A DNA stretch of 64,000 nt, taken from assembly GCA_020073305.1 (NCBI GenBank), contig JAIQFK010000007.1:124001-188000 (forward strand), given 5' to 3'. The translations under genes were made by a program, and so were the position numbers. Shown here one piece after another: positions 27,084 to 35,668 of the stretch (positions are counted from its first letter, which is position 1; every line of letters begins with the position of its first letter). The DNA is from Terriglobia bacterium (GTDB taxonomy: Bacteria; Acidobacteriota; Terriglobia; Bryobacterales; Bryobacteraceae). The notes below the pieces were generated by a model. That model saw only the letters and a list, made by a program, of their open reading frames with translations, was not told the DNA's origin and made no database searches.

Positions 27084-28430
27084 TTGAATCTTCACGACAC
27101 CATCGTCGCCGTCTCCACGCCTCCGGGCCGAGGCGGCCTGGGTGTCGTGCGCCTATCCGGGGCGGACGCCACGGCGATCGCCCGAAGAATCCTCCGCTTC
27201 CCGCGAGAACACGCCTGGCAGTCGTGGAGAGCGGTTCTGGCCGAGTTACCCGGCGCGCAAGGCACGATCGATCAAGTCGTCGTCACCCTCTTTAAGCGCC
27301 CGCGCTCCTATACCGCTGAGGATGTCATCGAGATCTCGTGTCACGGCTCGCCGGTGATCTTGCGTTACTGCGTGGAGCGTGCCGTGGCGGAAGGCGCGCG
27401 CCTGGCCGAGCCCGGCGAATTCACCCTGCGCGCGTATCTCAACGGCCGCATCGATCTGCCTCAGGCCGAAGCGGTTCGCGATCTGATTGAAGCCACCACG
27501 CTCTACCAGGCGCGTATCGCCGCGCAGCAGGTAGAAGGGTCGGTGTCCCGTCGTATCGCGCCGCTCAAAGAGCAACTGCTGGAGTTGATCTCATTGCTCG
27601 AAGCTGGAATCGATTTCGCGGAAGACGATGTGAGCGTGGCGCCCGCGGGGGAAATCCAGCGGAGGCTCGACCCCATCGAGCGCGGGCTCGATCGCCTGGC
27701 CGCGAGCTTCGCCTACGGCAATATCGTGCGCTTCGGTCTGACGCTGGCCATCGTCGGCCGTCCAAACGTCGGAAAGAGCAGCCTCTTCAACCGCCTGCTC
27801 GAGCAGGATCGGGCCATCGTGACCGACATTCCCGGCACCACACGCGACCTGGTCTCGGAAGTCGCGGCCATCCGCGGAATTCCCGTGAAGCTGGTGGACA
27901 CCGCGGGAATTCGCGAAGGCGAAGGATTGGTGGAGACGCTCGGCATCGAGCGCAGTTTTCAGGCAATGGCGGATGCCGACCTGACGCTGGTAGTGGTGGA
28001 TTTGTCCGTGCGGGTGGAAGAGCCGGATCGCGAGCTGATCCGGCGGGCGAAATCGCAGGGCCGCGCACTCGTCGTGGGCAACAAGGCGGACCTGCCGGGG
28101 CAAGCGGTACTGGATGATGCCGTGGCTGTCTCCGCGCTGACCGGGGCTGGCGTCGAGAGTCTACGCGAGGCGATTTTCGATGCCGTTGCGCCGGGAGCGA
28201 CGGGCGAACAGGAGAACGGCTTCATCACCAGCCTGCGGCACGAGCAGCTCCTGCGCGAGTCGCTCAGCTATCTCACCAAAGCTCGCGCGGCCGTGGCGGA
28301 AAGCATTCCCCATGAGATGCTGCTGCTCGATCTGTACGCCGCGCTGCGCCCCATCGATGCCATCACCGGCGCGACAACCGCCGACGATATCCTGAATCGC
28401 ATCTTCTCGACCTTCTGTATCGGAAAATGA
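27084..28430 (+). CDS. mnmE: tRNA uridine-5-carboxymethylaminomethyl modification GTPase
   Basis: A 448-residue MnmE (TrmE), which with MnmG modifies U34 of certain tRNAs. The N-terminal folate-binding domain (about 5-118) contains [12 protein letters not shown] and the SCHGSP motif. The helical domain is interrupted by the G domain, with GRPNVGKSS (about 225-233), a DTAGIRE switch and NKADL. The C terminus ends in the invariant FCIGK. It starts with TTG at 27084, 18 bases after khpB. Its stop is 6 bases from the convergent neighbour's stop. Confidence 0.96.
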   Translation: MNLHDTIVAVSTPPGRGGLGVVRLSGADATAIARRILRFPREHAWQSWRAVLAELPGAQGTIDQVVVTLFKRPRSYTAEDVIEISCHGSPVILRYCVERAVAEGARLAEPGEFTLRAYLNGRIDLPQAEAVRDLIEATTLYQARIAAQQVEGSVSRRIAPLKEQLLELISLLEAGIDFAEDDVSVAPAGEIQRRLDPIERGLDRLAASFAYGNIVRFGLTLAIVGRPNVGKSSLFNRLLEQDRAIVTDIPGTTRDLVSEVAAIRGIPVKLVDTAGIREGEGLVETLGIERSFQAMADADLTLVVVDLSVRVEEPDRELIRRAKSQGRALVVGNKADLPGQAVLDDAVAVSALTGAGVESLREAIFDAVAPGATGEQENGFITSLRHEQLLRESLSYLTKARAAVAESIPHEMLLLDLYAALRPIDAITGATTADDILNRIFSTFCIGK

Positions 28431-28436
28431 TTCCCG

Positions 28437-28844
28437 TTAATGCGCCGCGCGCTGCTGCAGATTGGTGATCGCCTCGTTGACTTTGCTCTCGGCCAGGCCC
28501 GGTAGCTGATCTTCCGGGTACTGCACGAAGTATTGAGCCAGCAGGCCGCAGTTGTACGTGACACCGCCGGCGAACACCAGGTGGATTTCCCCCGCATTCA
28601 CGCTGAAGGGACCTCCGGCGGGAAATACGGGCACTTCGATCCAGCCGACCGCGTGAAATCGCTGGGTCATGGAATCGGCTGTCGGGGGAGTCGCAAAGTA
28701 GTACGGATTTAACTGCCAGGAGCCGCCATAGGCGCTGGTGCCGGTGACGTCTTGACGGAATGTCGGGCGAAACGGTGGCGCGGGCGAAGGCTGGACAACT
28801 ACAGGCTGCGGTTGCGGCCCGGGCTTCGGGTCGAAGGGACTCAT
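28437..28844 (-). CDS. Hypothetical proline-rich protein
   Basis: A 135-residue protein with a proline/glutamine-rich N terminus (PKPGPQPQP) and a C-terminal domain rich in aromatic residues (SWQLNPYYFATPP). I choose the ATG at 28844, which follows an AAAGGA site, over an upstream frame that would add 26 residues. There is no signal peptide or known domain. It lies 92 bases downstream of the FxLYD-like gene. Function unknown. Confidence 0.6.
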   Translation of the reverse strand: MSPFDPKPGPQPQPVVVQPSPAPPFRPTFRQDVTGTSAYGGSWQLNPYYFATPPTADSMTQRFHAVGWIEVPVFPAGGPFSVNAGEIHLVFAGGVTYNCGLLAQYFVQYPEDQLPGLAESKVNEAITNLQQRAAH

Positions 28845-28936
28845 AAGGGATCCTTTCTGCTGCGGAAGTGGTTGCAGGAGGGAAAAACTAGCTTCTACCG
28901 CGAGGATATCACGCGGCTCCAAATTTCACGGATGTG

Positions 28937-29425
28937 CTAGACAAATACGATCTGCGCAATCACCAGATCCGGCATGCCCTGGTTCCAGCTTTCCGGGATG
29001 GTGTCGAAGGCCAGGCGGAAGGTCTTTTTGTCGCCGGGCGCGAGCGTGCCCGTGCGCCGGCCGACGATGGCCACGCGCTCGCGCAGCACCACCTGGCCAT
29101 AAGCATCGTGGAACACGCAGTTGATTTCGACTACGTTGATGGGGCGGGGGCCGTTGTTCGTAATTTTTCCGGTGATCTCGACCACCTTTTGCTTCATGTA
29201 GCTTTCGGTGGCCTTGATTTCCACGTCGCTCAACTGCAGGTTACGGACGTATTGCTTGGCTTCCGGTGTGAGGACGGCGGGCGCCGGCGGGTGCGTGCGC
29301 TCCCAGTAGCCAAGGAATCCCCAGGCTCCCAGGCCAAGGAACACAATGACCGCACCTACCACCAGCGGAATGGGGATCGCGAGCTTAGCCTCTTCGGTTT
29401 TGGTGTTCGGCTTAACGGCCGCCAA
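28937..29425 (-). CDS. Membrane-anchored FxLYD/DUF2393-like protein
   Basis: A 162-residue protein with a single helix (about 17-40, IPIPLVVGAVIVFLGLGAW). The extracytoplasmic beta domain has the pattern KVVEITGKITNNGPRPI and INCVFHDAYGQVV, like the FxLYD or DUF2393 domains found in secreted or anchored proteins. It overlaps the end of the TldE gene by 14 bases, so it is probably translated from the same message. The function is unknown. Confidence 0.7.
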   Translation of the reverse strand: MAAVKPNTKTEEAKLAIPIPLVVGAVIVFLGLGAWGFLGYWERTHPPAPAVLTPEAKQYVRNLQLSDVEIKATESYMKQKVVEITGKITNNGPRPINVVEINCVFHDAYGQVVLRERVAIVGRRTGTLAPGDKKTFRLAFDTIPESWNQGMPDLVIAQIVFV

Positions 29426-30764
29426 CGGTCATCTCCCGGATGAGAAGCGTGGGGGCGGCGGTGGAGCCGCGAAACTCGAGATCCGACCCGATCGCTTCCA
29501 TCTCCATCAACATATTAATCAAATTTGCGGCGATGGTGATTTCCGATACCGGAAACGCCAGTTCCCCGTTGCGGATCCAAAGGCCAACCGCGCCGCGTGA
29601 ATAATCACCGGTCACGATGTTGACTCCCGAGCCGATCAGCTCGGTTACGTAAAGCCCGTTGGAGATGGATGCGATGATTTCAGCCGGCGGGCGCGCGCCG
29701 GGCTCGATAAACAGATTGCCGTGCCCGATCCCCGCGTTTCCCGAAAGCCCGCGCGAAGCATTGCCCGTGGTCTTCATCCCCAGCTTGCGGGCGGTGTAGG
29801 TGTTGAGCAGATAGCTCTTGAGGACGCCACGCTCGATTACGGGCGTGCGCCGCGTGGGCACGCCTTCGTCGTCGAATGGCGAACTGCCAAACAGGCCCGG
29901 AATGGTACCGTCGTCGATGACGGTCAGATTCTCCGTCGCCACTTTCTGGCCCAACTTATCGGCGAGGAACGAAGCGTGGCGGTAAATGGAATCCCCATGG
30001 ACCGCTTCAAAGATGTTGCCGAGCAGGGTGCGCGCGGTGCGCGGCTCGAAGATCACCGGCACGCGCTGCGTCTCGACCTTGCGCGCGCCCAGGCGCCGCA
30101 GGGTTCGCTCGGCGGCGATGCGGCCGATCTGCTCCGGAGTCTCGAGGCCAACGAAGCCGCGCGAGAACGAAACCCAGTAATCGCGCTCCATGGATTCGCC
30201 CTCCCGCGCCACGGGAGCCGCGGCGAGCGAGCAGTAACTGGTGCGGTATTCACCGGCGAATCCGCGCGAGTTGGCGAACACGCGCCGGCCCAGGTGCGAA
30301 TCGAACGAGCCGCCCTCGGAATTGGTGATGCGCGGGTCAGCGGCAAGGGCCGACTCTTCAGCGGCACGCGCCAAGCCGATCTTAAAGGGTGTTTCCAGCC
30401 GCTCGACGTCCGCGCAGTATAGCTGCAAGTCGCCGGGGATTTTGCCAAATTCCGCGTCGTCGGGCAAGCCTGCGTGGGGATCTTCGCCGGTGATGGATGC
30501 CAGTTCGATGGCGGCATCGACCATCTGGCGAATGCCATCCGGCGACAGGTCCGATGTGTGAGCCGAGCCGGTGTGCTTGCCCTTCAGGATCCGCAGTCCC
30601 GCGCCGCGCGAGCCGGCCTGTTTGAGGCTCTCGACCTCGCGCATGCGCACGTTGACAGAGAACTCGCTGCCTTCGGAAATGGTGCACTCGGCATCAGCCG
30701 CGCCGCGCTCGATCGCCCGCCTGACGGTCTCAGCCGCGAGTTCCGGGAGATGGTTCTGGGTCAA
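29412..30764 (-). CDS. pmbA: Metalloprotease-associated protein TldE/PmbA
   Basis: A 450-residue partner of TldD. In E. coli the TldD/TldE heterodimer trims microcin B17 and degrades CcdA, with the active site in TldD. Family pattern: the C-terminal NASRGLSGNAGIGHGN and SGVNIVTGDYSRGAVGLWI segments. It lacks the HExxxH zinc motif, as expected for TldE. It starts with TTG at 30764, overlapping the tldD stop (TTGA). Confidence 0.92.
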   Translation of the reverse strand: MTQNHLPELAAETVRRAIERGAADAECTISEGSEFSVNVRMREVESLKQAGSRGAGLRILKGKHTGSAHTSDLSPDGIRQMVDAAIELASITGEDPHAGLPDDAEFGKIPGDLQLYCADVERLETPFKIGLARAAEESALAADPRITNSEGGSFDSHLGRRVFANSRGFAGEYRTSYCSLAAAPVAREGESMERDYWVSFSRGFVGLETPEQIGRIAAERTLRRLGARKVETQRVPVIFEPRTARTLLGNIFEAVHGDSIYRHASFLADKLGQKVATENLTVIDDGTIPGLFGSSPFDDEGVPTRRTPVIERGVLKSYLLNTYTARKLGMKTTGNASRGLSGNAGIGHGNLFIEPGARPPAEIIASISNGLYVTELIGSGVNIVTGDYSRGAVGLWIRNGELAFPVSEITIAANLINMLMEMEAIGSDLEFRGSTAAPTLLIREMTVGGR

Positions 30765-32191
30765 GCCGTGCCTCCCACGGTCATGCGATCTACCTTGATC
30801 GTGGGGATGCCGACGCCTACTGGAACACTCTGGCCTTCCTTGCCGCAGATACCGATACCCTCATCGAGCTGGAGATCGTTGCCCACCATGCTCACGTAGC
30901 GGAGCGCCTCGGGTCCGTTGCCGATCAGCGTCGCGTTGCGAACCGGCCGGGTGAGCTTCCCATTCTCGATCAGGTAACTCTCGGAGGCGGAGAAAACGAA
31001 GTTGCCGCTGGTAATGTCCACCTGCCCGCCGCCGAAACTCACGCAATAAAGCCCTTTCGCAACCGAGCGGATAATCTCTTCGGGATCGCTTTCTCCGGCC
31101 AGCATGAAGGTGTTGGTCATGCGCGGCATGGGGATGTGCTCGTAACTTTCGCGGCGGCCATTGCCGGTGGGCGCGTCGCCCAGGATGCGGCTGGAGAGTT
31201 GGTCCTGCAGATACCCGCGCAGGATGCCGTTCTCGATCAGCACATTGCGCTGCGTCGGATTCCCTTCATCGTCGACGTTGAGCGAGCCGCGGCGATTTTG
31301 GATAGTGCCATCGTCGATCACAGTGCACAGCGGGCTGGCCACCTGTTGTCCGATGCGGCCGCTGAACGCCGAGACTTTTTTGCGGTTGAAGTCGGCTTCG
31401 AGACCGTGTCCCACCGCTTCGTGAAGCAGAATGCCGGGCCAACCCGGACCCAGCACCACCGTGGTTTCGCCGGCCGGGGTTTCCACGGCATCCAACTGCA
31501 CGATGGCCTGGCGTGCGGCCTCGCGCGCGAAGTGCTCCGGCGTTTTTTCTTCCAGAAAGAAGGACAGTTCAACGCGCCCGCCGCCTCCGGAGTATCCGCG
31601 CTGCGGCGCGCCTCCGTTCTGCCTGGCGAGCGCGGCGACGTTCAACCGCGCCAGCGGCTGGCGGTCGAAGCTCAGCACACCGTCGCTCGTGGCGATCATG
31701 ACATGGCGCAGGCTGTCGGCGTAGACGGCTTGCACCTGGAAAATGCGCGCATCATAGGCCCGGGCGGCCGCGTCGGCGCGTTTCACCAGGTCCACGCGCT
31801 CGGTGAAGGCGATTTCGTGGGGCGCCTGAATCACGGGGTAGAGGTTGCGCTTCTTTCCCTCTTCAAGCGCCGTCTTCTCCAGTTTCGCGGGCCCCGCGGC
31901 GATGCACGCAGCCACGCGCGCGGTTTTGCGGATTTTCTCGGGGCTGAGGTCGTCGCTATAGGCATATCCGGTGCGTTCCCCCGCGATTACGCGCACGCCG
32001 ACGCCGAGCGACACGCCCTGCGTCGCACTCTTCACGATGGATTCGTCGATGCTCATGTGGCTGGTGGAGAGATATTCGAAGTAAAGGTCAGCGTAATCTG
32101 CACCTTGCGAAAGCCCGTCCGCCAGATAGGACTCGAGGTCGCCGCGAGTTATACCAAACCGCGCGGCGAAGAACGACTCCGAAAATGCCAT
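30761..32191 (-). CDS. tldD: Zinc metalloprotease TldD
   Basis: A 476-residue catalytic subunit of the TldD/E protease. The HExxxH motif is intact in LLHEAVGHGLEADF (His257 and His261 from the chosen start), and the C-terminal SGNFVFSASESYLIE and GNGPEAL match the family. I choose ATG 32191 (MAFSESFFAARFG); an ATG six codons upstream is also in frame. The protease works on unfolded or peptide substrates inside a chamber. It is first in a leftward run with pmbA and the FxLYD protein, and diverges from a small secreted peptide gene. Confidence 0.94.
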   Translation of the reverse strand: MAFSESFFAARFGITRGDLESYLADGLSQGADYADLYFEYLSTSHMSIDESIVKSATQGVSLGVGVRVIAGERTGYAYSDDLSPEKIRKTARVAACIAAGPAKLEKTALEEGKKRNLYPVIQAPHEIAFTERVDLVKRADAAARAYDARIFQVQAVYADSLRHVMIATSDGVLSFDRQPLARLNVAALARQNGGAPQRGYSGGGGRVELSFFLEEKTPEHFAREAARQAIVQLDAVETPAGETTVVLGPGWPGILLHEAVGHGLEADFNRKKVSAFSGRIGQQVASPLCTVIDDGTIQNRRGSLNVDDEGNPTQRNVLIENGILRGYLQDQLSSRILGDAPTGNGRRESYEHIPMPRMTNTFMLAGESDPEEIIRSVAKGLYCVSFGGGQVDITSGNFVFSASESYLIENGKLTRPVRNATLIGNGPEALRYVSMVGNDLQLDEGIGICGKEGQSVPVGVGIPTIKVDRMTVGGTA

Positions 32192-32313
32192 ATTTCCTGA
32201 GGTTAGCATGACCGGCCTTAAGGAACTTTAACTGCGCATTAAGCGAGAGTAAAGAATCCGCCGCGTCTCTACTATTGAGGGCGAACGCCCCAGAAGAAGA
32301 GGAGAAAACGATC

Positions 32314-32511
32314 ATGAAGAAGCTTTCCGCATTGATGCTTGGTGCAGCCATGGTTCTTAGCACGGCGGCGTTTGCCGCTGCGAAGCCGGAGAACAAGCCG
32401 ACTACCGACACCCCGAAGACGGCCAAGAAGGTGCATCACAAGAAGAGCACCAAGAAGAGCGCAAAAAGCGCCCCCGCTGCCACGACAGCCACGCCTGCTC
32501 CCACGAAGTAA
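32314..32511 (+). CDS. Small secreted lysine-rich protein
   Basis: A 65-residue protein. The ATG at 32314 follows a GAAGAGGAG site. A clear signal peptide (MKKLSALMLGAAMVLSTAAFA) is followed by a mature part of about 44 residues made of Lys, Thr, Ala, Pro and His, with KKVHHKKSTKKSAKSA at its centre, so it is very basic and probably disordered. It resembles acid-shock or histone-tail-like low-complexity peptides but no family is recognised. It is followed by a terminator hairpin and diverges from tldD across 122 bases. Confidence 0.75.
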   Translation: MKKLSALMLGAAMVLSTAAFAAAKPENKPTTDTPKTAKKVHHKKSTKKSAKSAPAATTATPAPTK

Positions 32512-32522
32512 CAATCCTGCCA

Positions 32523-32565
32523 GGTTTGGCAGGCCCGCGAGGTCTGCCAAACCTTGTTCTTTTCC
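32523..32565 (+). terminator. Rho-independent terminator after the lysine-rich peptide gene
   Basis: The stem GGTTTGGCAGGCC pairs with GGTCTGCCAAACC (13 pairs including one G-T) around the loop CGCGA (32523-32553), followed by TTGTTCTTTTCC. It starts 11 bases after the stop codon. Confidence 0.85.
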
Positions 32566-32588
32566 TTCCGCTATTTCCTCATTCATTT

Positions 32589-32697
32589 TTGTAGCGCAGG
32601 CCTACGGCGGGGTGTGCCGGAGACCTGCGGCATTTTCTTCGATCTCGGCAAAAGGCCGCAGGTTCCCGCCAAAGTCAGGTGTGAGCCTGCGCTACAA
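32589..32697. repeat. 109-base nested palindromic repeat (REP/MITE-like)
   Basis: Outer arms TTGTAGCGCAGGC (32589-32601) and GCCTGCGCTACAA (32685-32697) are perfect 13-base inverted repeats. Inside them GGCGGG (32606-32611) pairs with CCCGCC (32665-32670), and ACCTGCGGC (32623-32631) with GCCGCAGGT (32655-32663), so the whole unit can fold as one long interrupted hairpin. No ORF fits it. A shortened relative lies at 12987-13030. Confidence 0.75.
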
Positions 32698-32771
32698 CTC
32701 AGTTGAAGGTATCGAAGTATGATCGAATCCGCTCGATTTTCGGCGCCAGTTGCGATAACGTTGCAGAAGTA

Positions 32772-34286
32772 ATGCCACGCCCATCTTCTCTTGCCAACGT
32801 TGAAATCGATACGGGTGAACGCAGCCAGCGGGCGGAAGTGCGCGAGCCGGATGCGCCTTTTCTCATTGCCGTTCTCGGCGATTTCAGCGGGCGCGAAAAT
32901 CGCGGCGTATTGGACGCACAGCTCCAAGGCCGCAAGGCGGTCATGATCGACCGCGATAATTTCGACGACATGATGGCGCGGTTCGCGCCCGAGTTGCACC
33001 TGCCTCTGGGCGGCCCGGACGGCCCTCGCATTCCTCTCCGCTTCCGCGAGTTGGACGACTTTCATCCCGATCGTATCTTCGAACGCCTGAAGATTTTTCA
33101 AGCCTTGCGGGACACGCGCGAGAGGCTGAACGACCGCGCTACTTTCGACGGCGCCGCGGCGGAGGTTCGTTCCTGGTCAGGCGCTCCTTCGTCGCCCGCA
33201 ACTTCCGCGCCCGAAGCGCCGCCGCCGGATGTCTCGCAGCTTTCCGCCCGCGAAGTGTTCGAACAGGCGATGAGCGCGACGGAATCGCGCACCGGCGCCG
33301 CTCGTCCGGCGCGCGCTCTCGATGATTTCCAGGCGATGCTGCGCGAGATGGTTGCGCCGTATGTCGAACCGAAACCCGACCCGCAGAAGGCGGATCTTGT
33401 GGCGCAAGTTGACGGCGCAATCAGCGGGCAGATGCGCGCTCTGCTGCATCACCCGGATTTTCAGGCGCTCGAAGCTGCGTGGCGCGCGGTATTTTTTCTG
33501 ATCCGGCGCCTCAGGACCGATGAGCAACTGAAAGTCTATCTGCTGGACATCGCCAAATCGGAGCTGGCGGCCGATATGGTGGCGACGTACGAGCTTCTGA
33601 TCGAGGGAACGCCGGGCGGGGAACGGTGGGCCGTTTTGGCCGGAAACTACAGGTTCGATCAGAGTAGCGAAGACTTGCAGTTGCTCGGACGCATGGCTGC
33701 CGTGGCGCGGCACGCGGGTGCGCCGTTCCTCGGGGCCGCATCGCCCAGCGTGCTGGGGTGCGATTCTCTTGCGGAAACGCCCGAACCGCGCAAGTGGCGG
33801 GCGCAAGGAAAGCAAAACGGGTCCGACGCCTGGGACGCGCTCCGCCGGTTGCCGCAAGCCAGTTGGCTGGGTCTGGCGCTGCCTCGATTTCTGCTGCGGC
33901 TTCCTTACGGTAAGCAGACCGACTCCACGGAGCAGTTCGCGTTTGAGGAATTCTCCCCGATGCCGCAACACGAAGACTACCTTTGGGGTAACCCTGCGCT
34001 GGCCTGCGCGTATCTGCTGGGGGAGGCGTTCTCGGAATCCGGCTGGGACCTGCGTCCGGGTGAGATCAACCAAATCAGCGGGTTGCCTGCCCACATCTAC
34101 CGGGCAGAGGGCGAATCGCATCTCAAGCCGTGTGCTGAGGCGCTGCTCGGCGAGCACGCCGCCGAGGCGATTCTGGACCGCGGCTTGATGCCCTTCCTCT
34201 CTCTGAAGGGCAGCGACGCGATCCAGCTTGTGCGCTTTCAGTCGCTGGCTACACCTCCGGCGGCACTTTCGGGCCGCTGGAGTTGA
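32772..34286 (+). CDS. Fused TssB-TssC-like contractile sheath protein (type VI secretion-like)
   Basis: A 504-residue protein from ATG 32772. Residues about 27-122 resemble the small sheath subunit TssB/VipA (PFLIAVLGDFSGR, IDRDNFDDMM, RFRELDDFHPDRIFERL). After a Pro/Ala-rich linker (about 123-205), residues about 206-504 resemble the large subunit TssC/VipB (LLHHPDFQALEAAWRAVFFL, YLLDIAKSELAADM, WGNPALACAYLL, ending RFQSLATPPAALSGRW). In type VI secretion TssB and TssC interlock to form the contractile sheath; here both are in one chain. No other secretion gene (tssA, D-M, clpV, vgrG) lies in the window, so it is an orphan locally. It begins 75 bases after the palindromic repeat. Confidence 0.82.
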   Translation: MPRPSSLANVEIDTGERSQRAEVREPDAPFLIAVLGDFSGRENRGVLDAQLQGRKAVMIDRDNFDDMMARFAPELHLPLGGPDGPRIPLRFRELDDFHPDRIFERLKIFQALRDTRERLNDRATFDGAAAEVRSWSGAPSSPATSAPEAPPPDVSQLSAREVFEQAMSATESRTGAARPARALDDFQAMLREMVAPYVEPKPDPQKADLVAQVDGAISGQMRALLHHPDFQALEAAWRAVFFLIRRLRTDEQLKVYLLDIAKSELAADMVATYELLIEGTPGGERWAVLAGNYRFDQSSEDLQLLGRMAAVARHAGAPFLGAASPSVLGCDSLAETPEPRKWRAQGKQNGSDAWDALRRLPQASWLGLALPRFLLRLPYGKQTDSTEQFAFEEFSPMPQHEDYLWGNPALACAYLLGEAFSESGWDLRPGEINQISGLPAHIYRAEGESHLKPCAEALLGEHAAEAILDRGLMPFLSLKGSDAIQLVRFQSLATPPAALSGRWS

Positions 34287-34334
34287 AGCAGCGCGCGGGT
34301 TCACGACATCCAATGCGGGAAGGAGCTGGAGCGA

Positions 34335-34841
34335 ATGGCGGATCATAAACATTCTGATAAACATGAGGCGCACCGCAAACTGGTTGCGCGGCTGCGGGAG
34401 ATGACCGGCGACGTCCGCCACATCACCGCAGGCCTGGACGAGGCATCGCTCGCCAAACGGACCGTTCCCGACAAGTGGTCTCTGAAGGAGCTGCTGTGCC
34501 ACCTGGAGCGAATGCAAGAGGTGTTCGATGCCCGCGTGGAAGCGATGCTCTCGCAGGATAACCCGGCGGTGGCGCAATACGAACCGGACGATGACCCGGA
34601 GTTCGACAAAATGCTGGCAAAACCGGGCGCCGACACGCTGGCGGCATTCCTGGCGCACCGCGCTCGATTTGCCGATCGCCTGGAGAAGCTGTCGCCGGCG
34701 GAATGGCACCGCAGCGGCCAGCATCCAGAATTTCCGCACTACGACGTGCACTTTCAAGTGGAGTACATGGCGCACCACGAAGCGCATCACATCTATCAGA
34801 TGTTCCAGCGCCGCTTGCCGCTGGGAAAGATGCCGCACTAA
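34335..34841 (+). CDS. DinB-like (DinB_2) four-helix protein
   Basis: A 168-residue helical protein after a good GGAAGGAG site. It has the DinB/YfiT pattern with putative metal-binding histidines: VPDKWSLKELLCHLE (His in the second helix) and EYMAHHEAHHIYQM near the C terminus. Family members include damage-inducible proteins and thiol-dependent S-transferases (bacillithiol in Firmicutes). That makes a thiol-linked role possible given bshA about 12 kb away, but this is only suggestive. It lies 48 bases after the sheath-like gene. Confidence 0.82.
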   Translation: MADHKHSDKHEAHRKLVARLREMTGDVRHITAGLDEASLAKRTVPDKWSLKELLCHLERMQEVFDARVEAMLSQDNPAVAQYEPDDDPEFDKMLAKPGADTLAAFLAHRARFADRLEKLSPAEWHRSGQHPEFPHYDVHFQVEYMAHHEAHHIYQMFQRRLPLGKMPH

Positions 34842-34925
34842 CCGGCGCGATGCGTCGGGCCATGCTTCGCATGGCGGACACGGCGACGGAGGCGACGCGG
34901 GGACGCGGCGAGTCAGGGTAGCTCA

Positions 34926-35579
34926 ATGTTCATTGGACACTTTGCGGTTGGGTTTGCGGCCAAGCGCGTGGCGCCGCGGGCTTCGCTCGGAGTGTTGATG
35001 GCGGCGCCTACGCTGCTGGATCTGCTGTGGCCCATCTTTCTGGCGCTGGGGTGGGAACAGGTTCGGATTGATCCAGGGAACACGGCCGTCTCACCGCTCG
35101 ATTTCGTCAGCTACCCGATTTCGCACAGCCTCCTCACCGCCTGTGGATGGGGAGCTCTCTTCGCACTGGTTTACTGGCTCATGACGCATTACGGACGTGG
35201 CGCGGCTGTGATTGCTCTAGGCGTCGTCAGCCACTGGGTACTCGACTTTGTCACACACCGGCCCGATATGCCGCTCTATCCGGGCGGTTCGCGCGTGGGC
35301 CTGGGACTTTGGAACTCGATCGCAGGCACACTGGCAGTCGAGCTGGCAATGTACGCTCTGGGAGTCTGGCTTTACGTCTCGATGACCCACGCGCGCGACC
35401 GGACGGGCCGGCTTTCGCTGTTGGCGTTCCTCGCCGTCTCGCTCTTGCTTTACATGGGAGCGATGTTCGGAGGGCCGCCGCCCAACACGCGTACGCTCAT
35501 GATGAGCGCTTTTACCGGATGGCTGGTGCCGTTCTGGGCGTGGTGGTTCGACCGGCACCGGGAGGTACGAGCAGTCTGA
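34926..35579 (+). CDS. DUF457-like integral membrane protein (YdjM-type, metal-dependent hydrolase fold)
   Basis: A 217-residue membrane protein with about five hydrophobic segments. The N-terminal FIGHFAVGFAAKRVAP and the HSLLTACGWG and VVSHWVLDFVTHRPDMPL segments carry the conserved His/Asp pattern of the YdjM/DUF457 family. Its enzymatic activity is not established. It follows the DinB gene by 84 bases, which contain a short perfect hairpin (34859-34875) without a T-tract. It converges on the ADOP gene. Confidence 0.8.
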   Translation: MFIGHFAVGFAAKRVAPRASLGVLMAAPTLLDLLWPIFLALGWEQVRIDPGNTAVSPLDFVSYPISHSLLTACGWGALFALVYWLMTHYGRGAAVIALGVVSHWVLDFVTHRPDMPLYPGGSRVGLGLWNSIAGTLAVELAMYALGVWLYVSMTHARDRTGRLSLLAFLAVSLLLYMGAMFGGPPPNTRTLMMSAFTGWLVPFWAWWFDRHREVRAV

Positions 35580-35668
35580 AATCGCAGGCTGGCTTATTCG
35601 TACAAAACATCCGGACCGCTTCCTGGTCAGGCACATTCTGAGCCGCGCGCAGAGCAAGCGGTTTTCAA

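Noticed and set aside
33177-34838. 553-codon open frame on the minus strand
   Set aside because: It lies antisense to the sheath-like and DinB-like genes, has no recognisable motif, and its composition is that expected of a shadow of GC-rich codons.
34859-34875. Hairpin GCCATGC-TTC-GCATGGC after the DinB-like gene
   Set aside because: A perfect 7-base stem, but no T-tract follows, so I do not call it a terminator.
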